In this document: positions 1-8,849 of the stretch, piece after piece | How the letters are laid out: each line of letters opens with the position of its first letter | Position numbering within the stretch: the first letter of the stretch is position 1 | NCBI RefSeq assembly: GCF_000026045.1 | Contig: NC_007426.1 | Location: 124,001 to 188,000 of the forward strand | Direction: 5' to 3' | Origin: Natronomonas pharaonis DSM 2160 | GTDB lineage: Archaea; Halobacteriota; Halobacteria; Halobacteriales; Haloarculaceae | DNA length: 64,000 nt | Program-made: the position numbers and the translations under genes | Notes under the pieces: generated by a model | What the model was told of the DNA's origin: nothing | Database searches by the model: none | Seen by the model: only the letters and a program-made list of their open reading frames with translations

Positions 1-2
1 CT

Positions 3-578
3 GAACAGCTCGTCAGGCCCGACGGCGCGCGGCCGGGCGACGGACTCTTGCTCGCCGGCGGGCCGGGCCGCGAGGTTGCGGCGCTGTTTGCGACCCTGTT
101 TTCTGATACTCTTGATGTCACCGAAGAGACGTGTCAGCAAGCGGCGGCGCGGCTCGAAGCGACGACCGCAGTCGAAGACGCGCTCGCCGCCGCCGACGCC
201 GCCCCGGTTTCGGCGATGCACGACGCGACCGAATGCGGCGTCAAGGGTGCTCTCGCCGAACTGGCGGCCGCAAGCGGTGTCCACATCGACATCGAAAGCG
301 ACGCAACCCCGTCACAGCCGGATATCGACGCCGTCTGCGAGGCCGTCGGCCTCGACCCGTGGTCTGTCTCCGCCCGTGGAACACTGTTGATTACCGGCCG
401 GCCGGATGCGCTTGCGGCCGTCGCTGACGCACTCGAAGCCCGGGGGACCGATGCGGCAATTGTCGGCGCTGTCACTGCCGGCGACGGCGTTCACATCGAC
501 GGCGAGGCGGTCGACCATCCCGGTGTCGACCCCGCGTGGGAGACGTTCAGGGAGCTTGGAGAGGCGGGAAGTAATTAG
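3..578 (+). CDS. AIR synthase-related (HypE/PurM-like) protein, C-terminal part
   Basis: The reading frame is open to the left edge, so only about the last 190 residues are present. The visible part reads RPGDGLLLAGGPGREVAALF, then an alternating Ala-rich alpha/beta region with MHDATECGVKGALAEL (residues about 64-80) and a Gly-rich end. That pattern matches the C-terminal ATP-binding half of AIR-synthase-related proteins (HypE/PurM/SelD superfamily), which bind ATP and make acyl-phosphate intermediates. The haloarchaeal members usually lack hydrogenase partners and their substrate is unknown. The family call is from motif memory; no partner gene is visible. An inverted repeat follows the stop codon. 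Confidence 0.7.
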   Translation, partial: EQLVRPDGARPGDGLLLAGGPGREVAALFATLFSDTLDVTEETCQQAAARLEATTAVEDALAAADAAPVSAMHDATECGVKGALAELAAASGVHIDIESDATPSQPDIDAVCEAVGLDPWSVSARGTLLITGRPDALAAVADALEARGTDAAIVGAVTAGDGVHIDGEAVDHPGVDPAWETFRELGEAGSN

Positions 579-582
579 CCGT

Positions 583-602
583 GTCTAAACAATTTCTTAG
601 AC
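583..602. repeat. Inverted repeat just after the first gene
   Basis: GTCTAA (583-588) and TTAGAC (597-602) are perfect 6-bp arms around an 8-nt A/T-rich spacer. It lies 5 bp after the stop codon of the AIR-synthase-like gene and could be a transcript 3' end hairpin or a protein binding site. The remaining sequence to 768 holds no gene I can support. Confidence 0.45.
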
Positions 603-768
603 AGAAACTATAAAGTAGTCGGCGCAAAAAGGTCCGATTGCGTTCCGGTGCTGCCGGAGCGCGTGAGCTCCTGTCACGGACGTGGGTCGTGCTCGGGTTC
701 GCGTCCGTACTTCTGTTCCAATGGCTATCGAACGGCAGCAGCAGCGATAAAAAAACAGCGAGAGTGGG

Positions 769-1359
769 TTACTTGCCGCGCTTGTCGTTGGCGCGGATGC
801 TCGGACGGGTGTGTTCAGTACCCTTGCCGCGCTTTTGCTGGCCGCGGCCGCGCTGGCCGGCGGAGGTGCGACCGCGGTAGGCGCGGCCGCGCTGGCTGTC
901 GTCGCAAATCCAGCTCAGGTCGTCGTCGTTCTGGATGGCCCCGTGCTCGGGGTCGAGCAGAATGACTTCGAACCATTTCTGCGAGCCGTCCTCGCCAACC
1001 CAGTAGCTGTTCAGTACGCGGAGGTTGCGGAACTTCCGTCCGGAGCGCTCTTCGGCGATGCGCTGGAGGTTCTTCCGCCGAGTGATCTTGTTGACACCCT
1101 GGCGCTTCGAACGACGGCCGGCCTTGAACCGCTGTTTGCGGGCCGTGCCTTTCCGGACCGACACGCGAGCGACGACAACGCCCTGCTTGGCCTTGTAGCC
1201 GAGCGAGCGGGCCTTGTCGAGTCGGGTCGGCCGTTCGATGCGTTCGATTGCGCCCTGGTCGCGCCATTCCTGCTGGCGCTGCCACTGCAGTTCCGCGAGC
1301 TTTCCTTCCTTGGGCGTCTTCCACGCCTCTCGGATGTGTGAGTAGAAGCTTCGTGCCAT
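769..1359 (-). CDS. rpl15e: 50S ribosomal protein L15e
   Basis: This is the archaeal/eukaryal large-subunit protein L15e, 196 residues, the usual length. It begins [16 protein letters not shown] and contains the basic family stretches [22 protein letters not shown] and [22 protein letters not shown]. It ends in a Gly/Arg-rich tail ([24 protein letters not shown]). An ATG ten codons upstream is in frame but would add residues not found in the family, so the start at 1359 is preferred. The gene stands alone; no other ribosomal protein gene adjoins it. Confidence 0.97.
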   Translation of the reverse strand: MARSFYSHIREAWKTPKEGKLAELQWQRQQEWRDQGAIERIERPTRLDKARSLGYKAKQGVVVARVSVRKGTARKQRFKAGRRSKRQGVNKITRRKNLQRIAEERSGRKFRNLRVLNSYWVGEDGSQKWFEVILLDPEHGAIQNDDDLSWICDDSQRGRAYRGRTSAGQRGRGQQKRGKGTEHTRPSIRANDKRGK

Positions 1360-1614
1360 GATGTTCACCACGGGCGTTTCGTGGTTCAACCGGCGGAGCC
1401 GGTCACATTCCAGCCTGTGTCGACAGGTGCCCGCTGGTGCCCGTCATCCAGCGAGTCGTTTCAACCGTGGCCGCTGGCGTGGTTAAGCGCTTCGGAACGG
1501 TAGCGGCTGTAACGCGAGCGGGTGGTTTCTATATCCCAATATGCAGTTTATCGCGCACCACGGGAGCGAACCAGTGGAAGCACGTGTCTGTCCGGAAAAC
1601 AGCCCGCAGCGGCC

Positions 1615-2523
1615 TTACTGCTCGAAGGCACGCAGCGAATCGAACTCGTCGGCAGCAAGCGCGTCAGCGAGCGCCCGCTCGTCGACAGCCGGCGTCTCGC
1701 TTGGGTACTTCCGCTCAAAGTGGCCGAGCAGGTTCTCAACATCGCGGACCAGCAGTTCGTCGCTGTTTTCGTGTTCGGTCGGGACCGACTGCGGCCAATC
1801 AAAGATCGTCACGCCGTCAGCGGCGACGAAGACGTTGTACTCGCTCATGTCGGCATGGACGTAGCCGGCGTTGTAGGCGGTCGCCATCTCTTCGAGTATC
1901 AGCTCGGCGACGCCGACGACCTGGTCGGCGTCGAGTTTGGCACGAGAGAGCTCGACACCGTCGACTTTCTCCATCACGATGGCGTGGCGGTTCTGGTCGA
2001 CCGGACGGGGAACCGACACCTCCGGATACAGTGTTTCGAGGGCATCGTACTCCCGCTCGGCTGCCTTACGGGCCGTGTAGAACCACGACCGGTGTTCGTT
2101 GTCGGCGGTGTACTCCCGCTCTTTTTGGACCTCACGGAAGTTGGTATACCCCTCGCGGTGGAACTTCAGGGCAAGCGGGCGAAACGACCGGGCCTCGTAG
2201 ACGTCGCTTTCCTTGCCGACGCCGAGCGGGGAGCCGACGCCGTCTATCGACTCCCGTTCGGAGAACGTTCGCAGCGCCAGCGCGTCGTATCCCTCGAAAG
2301 TGAGCCGGTAGCCGGTGTACTGAATCGTCTTCCGCTCGATGAGTTCGCGGTCCATGCAGCGGTCGAGGCGGTAGGTCAACTCTTCTTCGTCAAGCCGAGA
2401 GAACTTCGGTAGCTTCCCCTCGGCGACCCACCGTGAGAACCGCATCCCGTGTTCGATGCCCGAAAGCAGATGGAAATCCGGCTCCTCCAACTCGGCCATC
2501 TGCGTGGCGACGTTCTGGACCAT
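1615..2523 (-). CDS. rio2: RIO-type serine/threonine protein kinase, Rio2 subfamily
   Basis: 302 residues with an N-terminal winged-helix domain (residues about 1-90, LTYRLDRCMDRELIERK, YRLTFEGYDALALRTF) followed by a RIO kinase fold. Visible kinase elements are the glycine-type loop GVGKESDVYEA, the catalytic loop YVHADMSEYNVFV, and the metal-binding IFDWPQS. The N-terminal winged helix defines Rio2 rather than Rio1. Rio2 acts as an ATPase/kinase in maturation of the small ribosomal subunit. A CTTTTGAG element about 25 nt upstream of the start on this strand could be its TATA box, implying a short or absent leader. Confidence 0.95.
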   Translation of the reverse strand: MVQNVATQMAELEEPDFHLLSGIEHGMRFSRWVAEGKLPKFSRLDEEELTYRLDRCMDRELIERKTIQYTGYRLTFEGYDALALRTFSERESIDGVGSPLGVGKESDVYEARSFRPLALKFHREGYTNFREVQKEREYTADNEHRSWFYTARKAAEREYDALETLYPEVSVPRPVDQNRHAIVMEKVDGVELSRAKLDADQVVGVAELILEEMATAYNAGYVHADMSEYNVFVAADGVTIFDWPQSVPTEHENSDELLVRDVENLLGHFERKYPSETPAVDERALADALAADEFDSLRAFEQ

Positions 2524-2621
2524 CTACCACGGCGTAGGAAACCCACACTCAAAAGGGCCTCGCGTGCGCTTTCCGGGAGGCCGGGGGCGCTCGTAAACCA
2601 AACAACGCTATACAGAATGGC

Positions 2622-3140
2622 CTATACGTCGTCGAACGGCCGTGTCCCTTCGTCATCGAAGGCGTAGACGGTAAGCGGGTCGTCGCTCGGTGGGCCCATT
2701 CCGGGTGCGTGTTGGGGCATTCCGGGAATCGCAAGGCCGGCGACAGCGGCCTCGTCGTCGAAGAGACGCTCGATGGCCGACAGTGGTACGTGGCCCTCGA
2801 CGAGATAGGAGCCGAACTCGATAGTATGACAGCTGCGCATCGACTCGGGGACACCGAGGTCGGCTTTCGTCGCGACAAAGGAATCGAAGTCGGGACGCTC
2901 CTCGACGGAGACAGCAATGCCGTTCCGTTCGAGGTAGTCGACGTACTCGCCACAACAGCCACACGACGGCTGGTGGTACTGGACGACGGAGTCTACTGGA
3001 ACGTCGCCATCCCACGTCCAGTCGGCGGTGCCGGTCGACTGCTGTGGCGGGTCAGGGTCACCAGAATCACCGGTACAGCCGGCGAAGCCAGCAGTGGCGA
3101 CGGCACTCGTCGCCAGGAAACTGCGGCGTGAAAGCTCCAT
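2622..3140 (-). CDS. DUF411 family metal-binding lipoprotein
   Basis: 172 residues. The N-terminus MELSRRSFLA...TAGFAGC has twin arginines (5-6) and a lipobox with Cys22, so export by Tat and lipid anchoring are likely. The body carries the DUF411 pattern YHQPSCGCCGEYVDYLERNGI, then RSCHTIEFGSYLVEGHVP and GLAIPGMPQHAPGM. DUF411 proteins are small periplasmic or surface proteins often found beside copper or other heavy-metal genes; their exact biochemical role is unsettled. Here the next gene is nikR and a heavy-metal P-type ATPase lies about 3.4 kb away, which supports a link with metal handling. Confidence 0.88.
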   Translation of the reverse strand: MELSRRSFLATSAVATAGFAGCTGDSGDPDPPQQSTGTADWTWDGDVPVDSVVQYHQPSCGCCGEYVDYLERNGIAVSVEERPDFDSFVATKADLGVPESMRSCHTIEFGSYLVEGHVPLSAIERLFDDEAAVAGLAIPGMPQHAPGMGPPSDDPLTVYAFDDEGTRPFDDV

Positions 3141-3200
3141 AAACGGCTTTCACGCCACAGAATAAAAACTGTCGCGGGGAGTCCAACAGTTCGGGACTGG

Positions 3201-3626
3201 TTAGTGGGCGAGGTCGGCCTCGAAGTCGTCGAGCGGAACGACCGAGTAATCCACAGAGAGGATGTCACTCGTTGCTCTGACCTTTCCGACGAAGGTCGAT
3301 ATCTCGTCCAGTTCGCCTTCGAGGATGAAAAGTTCCATGCAGTAGTGGTCGCCGACGTGGTTGTGAACGTTCGAGACGACCGTGTGTTCGTGGTCGTGGC
3401 GTATCTGCATCATCCGTTCTTCGGCACTGGATGTCTCGTGGTCGAAGACGACGGTGACGACGCCCATCAGTTCGCGGCCCTCCAGTTTCTTATCCTCGAA
3501 CTCCCCGAGCAGGTTGCGGGAGGCCTCCCGGACAACCTCGCTACGGCCGGTGTAGCCGTGTTCTTCCGCGAACTCGTCGAGTCGGTCGAGGAGCGATTCC
3601 GGCATCGAGACGCTTACGACGGTCAT
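3201..3626 (-). CDS. nikR: Nickel-responsive-type transcriptional regulator NikR
   Basis: 141 residues: an N-terminal ribbon-helix-helix DNA-binding domain ([35 protein letters not shown], starting at residue 3) and a C-terminal ACT-like metal-sensing domain. The four nickel ligands of characterised NikR (His76, His87, His89, Cys95 in E. coli) line up with His77, His88, His90 and Cys96. The usual role is nickel-dependent repression of nickel uptake. No nickel transporter is in the window, so its targets are elsewhere or it controls the adjacent DUF411 gene. The upstream region to 3660 is AT-rich and carries the likely promoter. Confidence 0.93.
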
Positions 3627-3825
3627 GTATTAACTGAGCGTCGGAAATATGTTAAAGATTGTGCGTTTGGGGCGATAGTCGACCGTCCTCCGAAGGAGAT
3701 AGCTGTTATCAGGGAATCGAACGGCGGAAAAACGCGGAGGGCGGCAGGTGGATGAAGCGAACTCGACCGCCCGGTAGGATGTGGACACCGGGTAGTTGTG
3801 GGCGTTGTGGTGCACGCCTCGAAGG

Positions 3826-5019
3826 TCAAGCGGGACGGAGACGGACGATGGGGGCGTCACCAGCGTCGACGGCGACGTAAATGAAGTCGGTGTCGGGTGC
3901 GGTCTCGATGGCACGAATCCGCCAGTCGCGGTCGGCCAGCAGTGCCGATGTCTCTTCGACCACAGTCCCGTCGACAGTGAACCGGCCGAGGTATTGGCCG
4001 GCGAGATTTCCGACAAAGAGGTCGCCGCGCCACTCGGGGAAGGCGTCGCCGTCGTAGAACATCGCCCCCGACGGCGGGAATCCGCCGGAGCCACACTCCC
4101 AGTAGTAGACGGGGCCGACAGTGTCGTCGCGTTCGTGGGGCTGTTCGCCGACCGGCTCGTCGGTGCCGTACTCGCAGCCGTAGTGGACGACCGGCCAGCC
4201 GTGATTGCCGCCGCGTTCGATGATGTTGATTTCGTCGCCGTCCCGTTCGCCGTGTTCGCTCTGCCAGATGTCGCCGGTGTCGGGGTGAATATCCATCCCT
4301 TGTGCGTTCCGGTGGCCGTAGCTGAATATCGCGTCGTTGATGTCCGGGTCGTCCGTGAAGGGGTTGTCCTCCGGAACGGTACCGTCGGGCGCGAGCCGGA
4401 GCGTCGCCCCGAGGTCGTTGCTCGGGTCCTGGGAGACGTGGTCAGGGCCGAAGTCCTTGTCGCCGCGGTCGCCGGTCGTCATATACACCATCCCGTCCTC
4501 GCCGAAGACGACGCGGGAACCGTAGTGTTGGGTCGAGTCGACGAACGGTTCGGCGGTGTACAGCCGCTCGAAGTCTTCGAGTCGGCCGTCCGCAGCCGCA
4601 AGACGGCCGCGGCCGAGACAGGTCGTCGACTCTCCCTGACCGTTCGTCGCCGCGTAGGTCAGGTACACCCACGGCTCCGACTCGAAGTCGGGGTCGAGAG
4701 CGATGTCGAGCAGTCCACCCTGTCCGGCGGCGTGGACATCCGGCAGGCCGTCGAGGCGGTCGACATCGCCGCTTTCGCGGTCAAGGAGCGAAAGGGACCC
4801 CTCACGTTCGGTTACGAGAAGCTGTTCGTCGTTCGGGAGGAAGGCCATCCCCCACGGGTGGGCGAACCCGTCTGCGACTGTTTCGACGGTAAACTCAGTC
4901 TCTTCCGGGGCATCCGGCGTCTCTCCGTTGTCATCGAAGACATCGGTACAGCCAGCGAGCGCTGCCGCACCCGCGAGGCCGGCGGCACGGAGATAGTCGC
5001 GCCTGTCAAAACGGGGCAT
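3826..5019 (-). CDS. PQQ-dependent sugar dehydrogenase family lipoprotein
   Basis: 397 residues from ATG 5019 (an in-frame ATG at 5034 is the alternative). The N-terminus MPRFDRRDYLRAAGLAGAAALAGC has Tat arginines at 6-7 and a lipobox Cys24. The rest is a six-bladed beta-propeller of the glucose/sorbosone dehydrogenase family: FAHPWGMAFLPNDEQLLVTEREG, GQGGLLDIALDPDF, DGMVYMTTGDRGD, YGHRNAQGMDIHPDTGDIWQSEHGERDGDEIN and GNHGWPVVHYG. The conserved propeller His and Arg residues typical of PQQ enzymes are present. The enzyme would oxidise aldose sugars at the cell surface; the true substrate and whether PQQ is made are not visible. Confidence 0.92.
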   Translation of the reverse strand: MPRFDRRDYLRAAGLAGAAALAGCTDVFDDNGETPDAPEETEFTVETVADGFAHPWGMAFLPNDEQLLVTEREGSLSLLDRESGDVDRLDGLPDVHAAGQGGLLDIALDPDFESEPWVYLTYAATNGQGESTTCLGRGRLAAADGRLEDFERLYTAEPFVDSTQHYGSRVVFGEDGMVYMTTGDRGDKDFGPDHVSQDPSNDLGATLRLAPDGTVPEDNPFTDDPDINDAIFSYGHRNAQGMDIHPDTGDIWQSEHGERDGDEINIIERGGNHGWPVVHYGCEYGTDEPVGEQPHERDDTVGPVYYWECGSGGFPPSGAMFYDGDAFPEWRGDLFVGNLAGQYLGRFTVDGTVVEETSALLADRDWRIRAIETAPDTDFIYVAVDAGDAPIVRLRPA

Positions 5020-5076
5020 TGTTCTGCCGGCCATTGGGGACGAGTGGGCATGAACGCTGGGACGCGCTGAGTAAGG

Positions 5077-5085
5077 GTTTTTATC
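5077..5085 (+). promoter_or_regulatory. TATA box of the amidase gene
   Basis: GTTTTTATC is centred about 28 nt before the amidase ATG at 5109. That spacing fits a leaderless transcript, the usual arrangement in haloarchaea. Confidence 0.6.
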
Positions 5086-5108
5086 AGCGTGGTACGACAC
5101 TAAACGGC

Positions 5109-6542
5109 ATGGTAAATCTTACGGGGCGGACGGCAACGGCGCTCGCGGCCGCCGTTCGAGAGGGAGAGCTATCAGCAGCCGACCTCGCGTCGGCGTCGCT
5201 TGACCGTATCGACGCCACAACCGACCTGAACGCGTACGTGACGGTGTTGGATTCGGCCGCCCGCGAACGCGCCGCGGCGATAGACGACGGAGAAGCGTCC
5301 GGGCCGTTGGCTGGCGTTCCGGTCGCTATCAAGGACCTCCGGTCGCGGAAGGCCGGCGTCCGAAACACGATGGGGCTAGCAGCACTGTCCGACAACATCG
5401 CCGAGAGCGATGCTATCGTCACCGAACGGCTCGAAGCAGCGGGGGCGAACATCGTCGGCACGACCAACACGCCAGCGCTCGGCCACACCATCAAGACCGA
5501 CAACCGGCTCGTCGGGGCGACGCCGACGCCGTTCGACGAGAACCGCTCGGCCGGCGGCTCCTCCGGGGGGTCGGCGGCCGCCCTCGCCGCCGGCACCGTG
5601 CGGCTGGCGACGGGGTCGGACATCGGCGGGTCGCTACGGGTGCCGGCGTCTTGCTGTAACGTCATCGGCCTAAAGCCCACGCTCGGGGTCGTCCCGGAAC
5701 GCGGCGGGACCGATGCGTTCAGCCCCAATTCGCCGTTCTTTGTCGGCGGCCCGATGGCCCGGACCGCCGAGGAGACGGCGCTGGGGCTGTCGGTGCTTGC
5801 TGGCCACGACAGCAGGGACCCCTACAGCGTGCCGCTCGGCGAGACGGAGTATCTCGCGGCCACTGAACGGCCGACCGAATCGCTCTCAGTAGCGTACAGC
5901 CCCGACCTCGACCTCCAACCGGTCGCTCCGGCGGTCCGGGAAACAGTCGGAAAAGCGGTTTCGGACCTCGAAGCCGCGGGCGCGGCCGTTGAGACGACCG
6001 CAGTGTCGCTGCCGCCGTACGAGGAGCTATCGATGGCCTACGTCACGCAGGTGGGGGCGTTCTTCGCGGCGTTCGCCCAGCAGGTCGAAGCCGAGTACGG
6101 CGTCGACTTCGAGACAGCCGACATCGAGCCGACGGTCGAAGCGACGATTTCGCTGGCCGACGGGCTCGAAGCCAGCGACGAACGAAAACAGAACGTCCCG
6201 CGGACGGCCGCCTACGACGGCATCGAGGCGGCGCTGGCCGGCCACGACGTGCTGATAACGCCGACGCTCACCGTTCCCCCGTACGGCAAGCGGCTTGCCG
6301 ACGGTTACCCGACAGAAATCGACGGCGAGACGGTCCGCGGCGTGCCGACCGACGCGATGTTGACGTGGGTGTTCAACCTGACCGGCCACCCGGCGGCATC
6401 GGTTCCAGCCGGCTTCACTGACGATGGGCTTCCGGTCGGGCTGCAGGTCGTCGGCCGCCGGTTCGGTGAAGCGGACGTGCTGGCGGCGGCGGCGGCGCTC
6501 CAGCGCGTTCGGCCGTGGACGGACGCCTATCCGGACCACTGA
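5109..6542 (+). CDS. Amidase (amidase signature family)
   Basis: 477 residues. The Ser-cisSer-Lys catalytic triad is visible: Lys75 in VPVAIKDLR, the cis-Ser region GGSSGGSAAALAAG (149-162), and the nucleophile Ser175 in GSDIGGSLRVPA. The family hydrolyses amide bonds; members include GatA and stand-alone amidases. There is no gatB or gatC beside it and the C-terminal half is not obviously GatA-like, so a stand-alone amidase is the safer call. The ATG at 5109 was chosen because it sits at the expected distance from a TATA box and begins the family-like segment LTGRTATALAAAVREGELSAADL. Confidence 0.9.
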   Translation: MVNLTGRTATALAAAVREGELSAADLASASLDRIDATTDLNAYVTVLDSAARERAAAIDDGEASGPLAGVPVAIKDLRSRKAGVRNTMGLAALSDNIAESDAIVTERLEAAGANIVGTTNTPALGHTIKTDNRLVGATPTPFDENRSAGGSSGGSAAALAAGTVRLATGSDIGGSLRVPASCCNVIGLKPTLGVVPERGGTDAFSPNSPFFVGGPMARTAEETALGLSVLAGHDSRDPYSVPLGETEYLAATERPTESLSVAYSPDLDLQPVAPAVRETVGKAVSDLEAAGAAVETTAVSLPPYEELSMAYVTQVGAFFAAFAQQVEAEYGVDFETADIEPTVEATISLADGLEASDERKQNVPRTAAYDGIEAALAGHDVLITPTLTVPPYGKRLADGYPTEIDGETVRGVPTDAMLTWVFNLTGHPAASVPAGFTDDGLPVGLQVVGRRFGEADVLAAAAALQRVRPWTDAYPDH

Positions 6543-6548
6543 GCGCCG

Positions 6549-8777
6549 TCAGTCCCGTTCCTCGGGGTCGATGCGTCCGAGCCGGAAGGCGTTGCCCGTG
6601 ACGCCGAGGCTCATCCCCATGTCGCCGACGAGAACGGCGATAATGACGGAGACATAGCCGAACGGAACACCGGCAGCCAAGAGGGCTTTGACCCCGAGGC
6701 TGGCGACGATGTTCTGTTTGATGACGCCGTTTGCGGTCCGCGAGAGTCGGAGACAGTACGGCACTCCGTTGAGGTCATCAGCCATGAGCGCGATATCGGC
6801 AGTTTCGAGCGCGGCGTCCGTTCCGGCGGCACCCATCGCGATACCGACATCGGCTCTTGCGAGCGCGGGGGCGTCGTTGACGCCGTCGCCGACCATCGCT
6901 ACGGTGCCCGCCGCCAGCAGGTCCTCGATGGCGTCGAGTTTCTCTTCCGGTAGGAGTTCCGCTTGAACGTCCTCGATGCCAACGGTGTCGCCGACCGCGC
7001 GCGCGGTGCGCTCGTTGTCGCCGGTCAGCATCACCGTCCGCACGCCGGCATCTGAGAGCGCCTCGATGACACGCCCGGCCTCGGGCCGAACGGTGTCGGC
7101 GACAGCGACGACACCGACTAACTCCGTCTCAGTGCCGACAATCACGACCGTCTTCCCCTCGTCCTGTAGCTCCGCTATCGTCTCTGTGCGGAGGTCGACA
7201 CAACCGGGACGGTCGCAGTCGGCCACACCGGCAGCAGCGCTGACACCGCCATCGGACCGCAGATGGGCGTGGCCGAGGTCGTGGCCGAGGTCGGCAAACA
7301 GCCCCGGCTTGCCGACGTAGTAGGTCTCGTCGAGGTCGCCCCGGACGCCGCGGCCGGTGAGGTTCTCGAAGGCCGTCGCGGAGGGATAGCCGACGTCCTG
7401 TTCGTCGGCGTATTCGACGACCGCCTCACCGATCGGGTGTTCGCTGTACTGCTCGACCGCCGCTGCCGTGGTAAGGACATCCTGCCGCTCGTAGCCAGCC
7501 GCCGGTACGATATCAGTAACGGAGAGTTCACCCGTGGTGAGCGTCCCCGTCTTGTCGAAAGCAACGGTGTCGACCTCGCCCATCCGTTCGAGATGGTCGC
7601 CGCCCTTGACGAGGACGCCGTTGCGGGCCGCGCTCGTGAGCCCGGAAACGACAGTGACCGGCGTCGAGATGACGAAGGCGCAAGGGCAGGCGATGACAAG
7701 CAGTGTCAGCCCACGGACGAACCACGTGTCCCACGGCCAACCGAAGGCCAGCGGCGGGACGAGGAAGGTCAGGACGGCAAGAACGACGACGACCGGCGTA
7801 TAATACCCGGCGAAGCGGTCGACGAACTGTTCGGCCTCCGTCCGTCTGGATTCGGCCTGCTCGACGAGTTCGATAACCCGGGACAGCGTCGTCTCATCGC
7901 CCGGCGCTGTCGCTTCGATTTCGAGGTAGCCGCCCTCGGCGACGGAGCCGGCATACACCTCGTCGCCGTCGTCCTTGTCGACCGGCACCGACTCGCCGGT
8001 TATCGGGGACTCGTCGACCGCTGACGCGCCGTCGGCGACGACGCCGTCGACCGGTATCCGCTCGCCGGGGCGGACGACGACTGTCTGGCCGACCCCAACA
8101 CTCGCTGCCGGGACCGTCTCCTCGTCGCCGTCTGCCCGCTTGACCGTCGCCGTCTCCGGCGACAGCGCCAGCAGTTCACGAATCGACTCGCGGGTGCGGT
8201 CCATCGCATGGGCCTCAAGCAGCTCTGCGGTACTGAAAAGGACCGCCAGCGTCGCCGCCTCGACGTAGTGGTCAGCGACAACGGCAGCGATGATAGCCGC
8301 ACCCATCAGCAGGTCGATATCAAGCTCACGGAGGCGAGCAGAACGGAGTCCCGCACGGACGATTGGCGTACCGGCGACCGCGCCGGAAACGAGGAAGGCA
8401 ACATCGCTGAGGGTTGTCTCGCGGCCGACGGTAGCAAGCGTCGGGTCGGCAAGCGGCCCCCACAGGGACAGAAAGCCAAGCGCCATCGCGACAGCGCCGA
8501 GACCGGTTAGCGTGGCGCGCCGACTCCGCCAGACGTCGGCCCCGCCAGTCATCCGTCCCTCGGTGTCGACCACCTCGTAGCCGGCCGCCTCGACGGTGGC
8601 GACAAGCGATGGAACATCCGTCGCCGAGTCATCGTATTCAACGACAACCACGCCGCTCGTCGGTCGTGTCTCGACGCGCTCGACACCAACAGCATCAGTC
8701 AGCGCCGACTCGACTTTCCCCGCACACGACGAGCAGTCCATCTCCGGCGCCGATAGCTCAACGCGCTCGTGGCTCAT
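6549..8777 (-). CDS. Heavy-metal translocating P-type ATPase, Zn/Cd type (P1B-2)
   Basis: 742 residues. An N-terminal heavy-metal-associated domain has MDCSSC (Cys15, Cys18). The membrane metal site is CPC at 364-366 in a context (ACPCAFVISTPVTVVSGL) typical of ZntA/CadA pumps. The phosphorylation Asp is D408 in DKTGTLTTG, the HP motif is in EHPIGEA, and the hinge is MVGDGVNDAPALARADVGIAMG. The last helices contain GDMG, where ZntA-type pumps carry the metal-coordinating Asp. It should export Zn2+, Cd2+ or Pb2+. An unusual His/Cys-bearing insert occupies residues about 497-526 (GHDLGHAHL, CDRPGC). It converges with the amidase gene. Confidence 0.95.
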   Translation of the reverse strand: MSHERVELSAPEMDCSSCAGKVESALTDAVGVERVETRPTSGVVVVEYDDSATDVPSLVATVEAAGYEVVDTEGRMTGGADVWRSRRATLTGLGAVAMALGFLSLWGPLADPTLATVGRETTLSDVAFLVSGAVAGTPIVRAGLRSARLRELDIDLLMGAAIIAAVVADHYVEAATLAVLFSTAELLEAHAMDRTRESIRELLALSPETATVKRADGDEETVPAASVGVGQTVVVRPGERIPVDGVVADGASAVDESPITGESVPVDKDDGDEVYAGSVAEGGYLEIEATAPGDETTLSRVIELVEQAESRRTEAEQFVDRFAGYYTPVVVVLAVLTFLVPPLAFGWPWDTWFVRGLTLLVIACPCAFVISTPVTVVSGLTSAARNGVLVKGGDHLERMGEVDTVAFDKTGTLTTGELSVTDIVPAAGYERQDVLTTAAAVEQYSEHPIGEAVVEYADEQDVGYPSATAFENLTGRGVRGDLDETYYVGKPGLFADLGHDLGHAHLRSDGGVSAAAGVADCDRPGCVDLRTETIAELQDEGKTVVIVGTETELVGVVAVADTVRPEAGRVIEALSDAGVRTVMLTGDNERTARAVGDTVGIEDVQAELLPEEKLDAIEDLLAAGTVAMVGDGVNDAPALARADVGIAMGAAGTDAALETADIALMADDLNGVPYCLRLSRTANGVIKQNIVASLGVKALLAAGVPFGYVSVIIAVLVGDMGMSLGVTGNAFRLGRIDPEERD

Positions 8778-8849
8778 TAGCCGACAGTAGCATCTACAGC
8801 GGCAAAGCGGTGCGTTTGGTGTGTACCAAACGTCTGGAGGGTCGTGGAG

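Noticed and set aside
103-106. CTAG sites as phase-variation or mobile-element signals
   Set aside because: The few sites are scattered and mostly at gene ends; their scarcity, not their position, is the signal.
638-880. 80-codon ORF on the plus strand with a hydrophobic stretch
   Set aside because: It starts with TTG, runs into the antisense of L15e, and has no family match; the hydrophobic part alone is not enough to call a gene.
3796-5070. 424-codon plus-strand ORF
   Set aside because: It mirrors the sugar dehydrogenase on the other strand; long antisense frames are common in GC-rich haloarchaeal genes, and the minus frame has all the family motifs.
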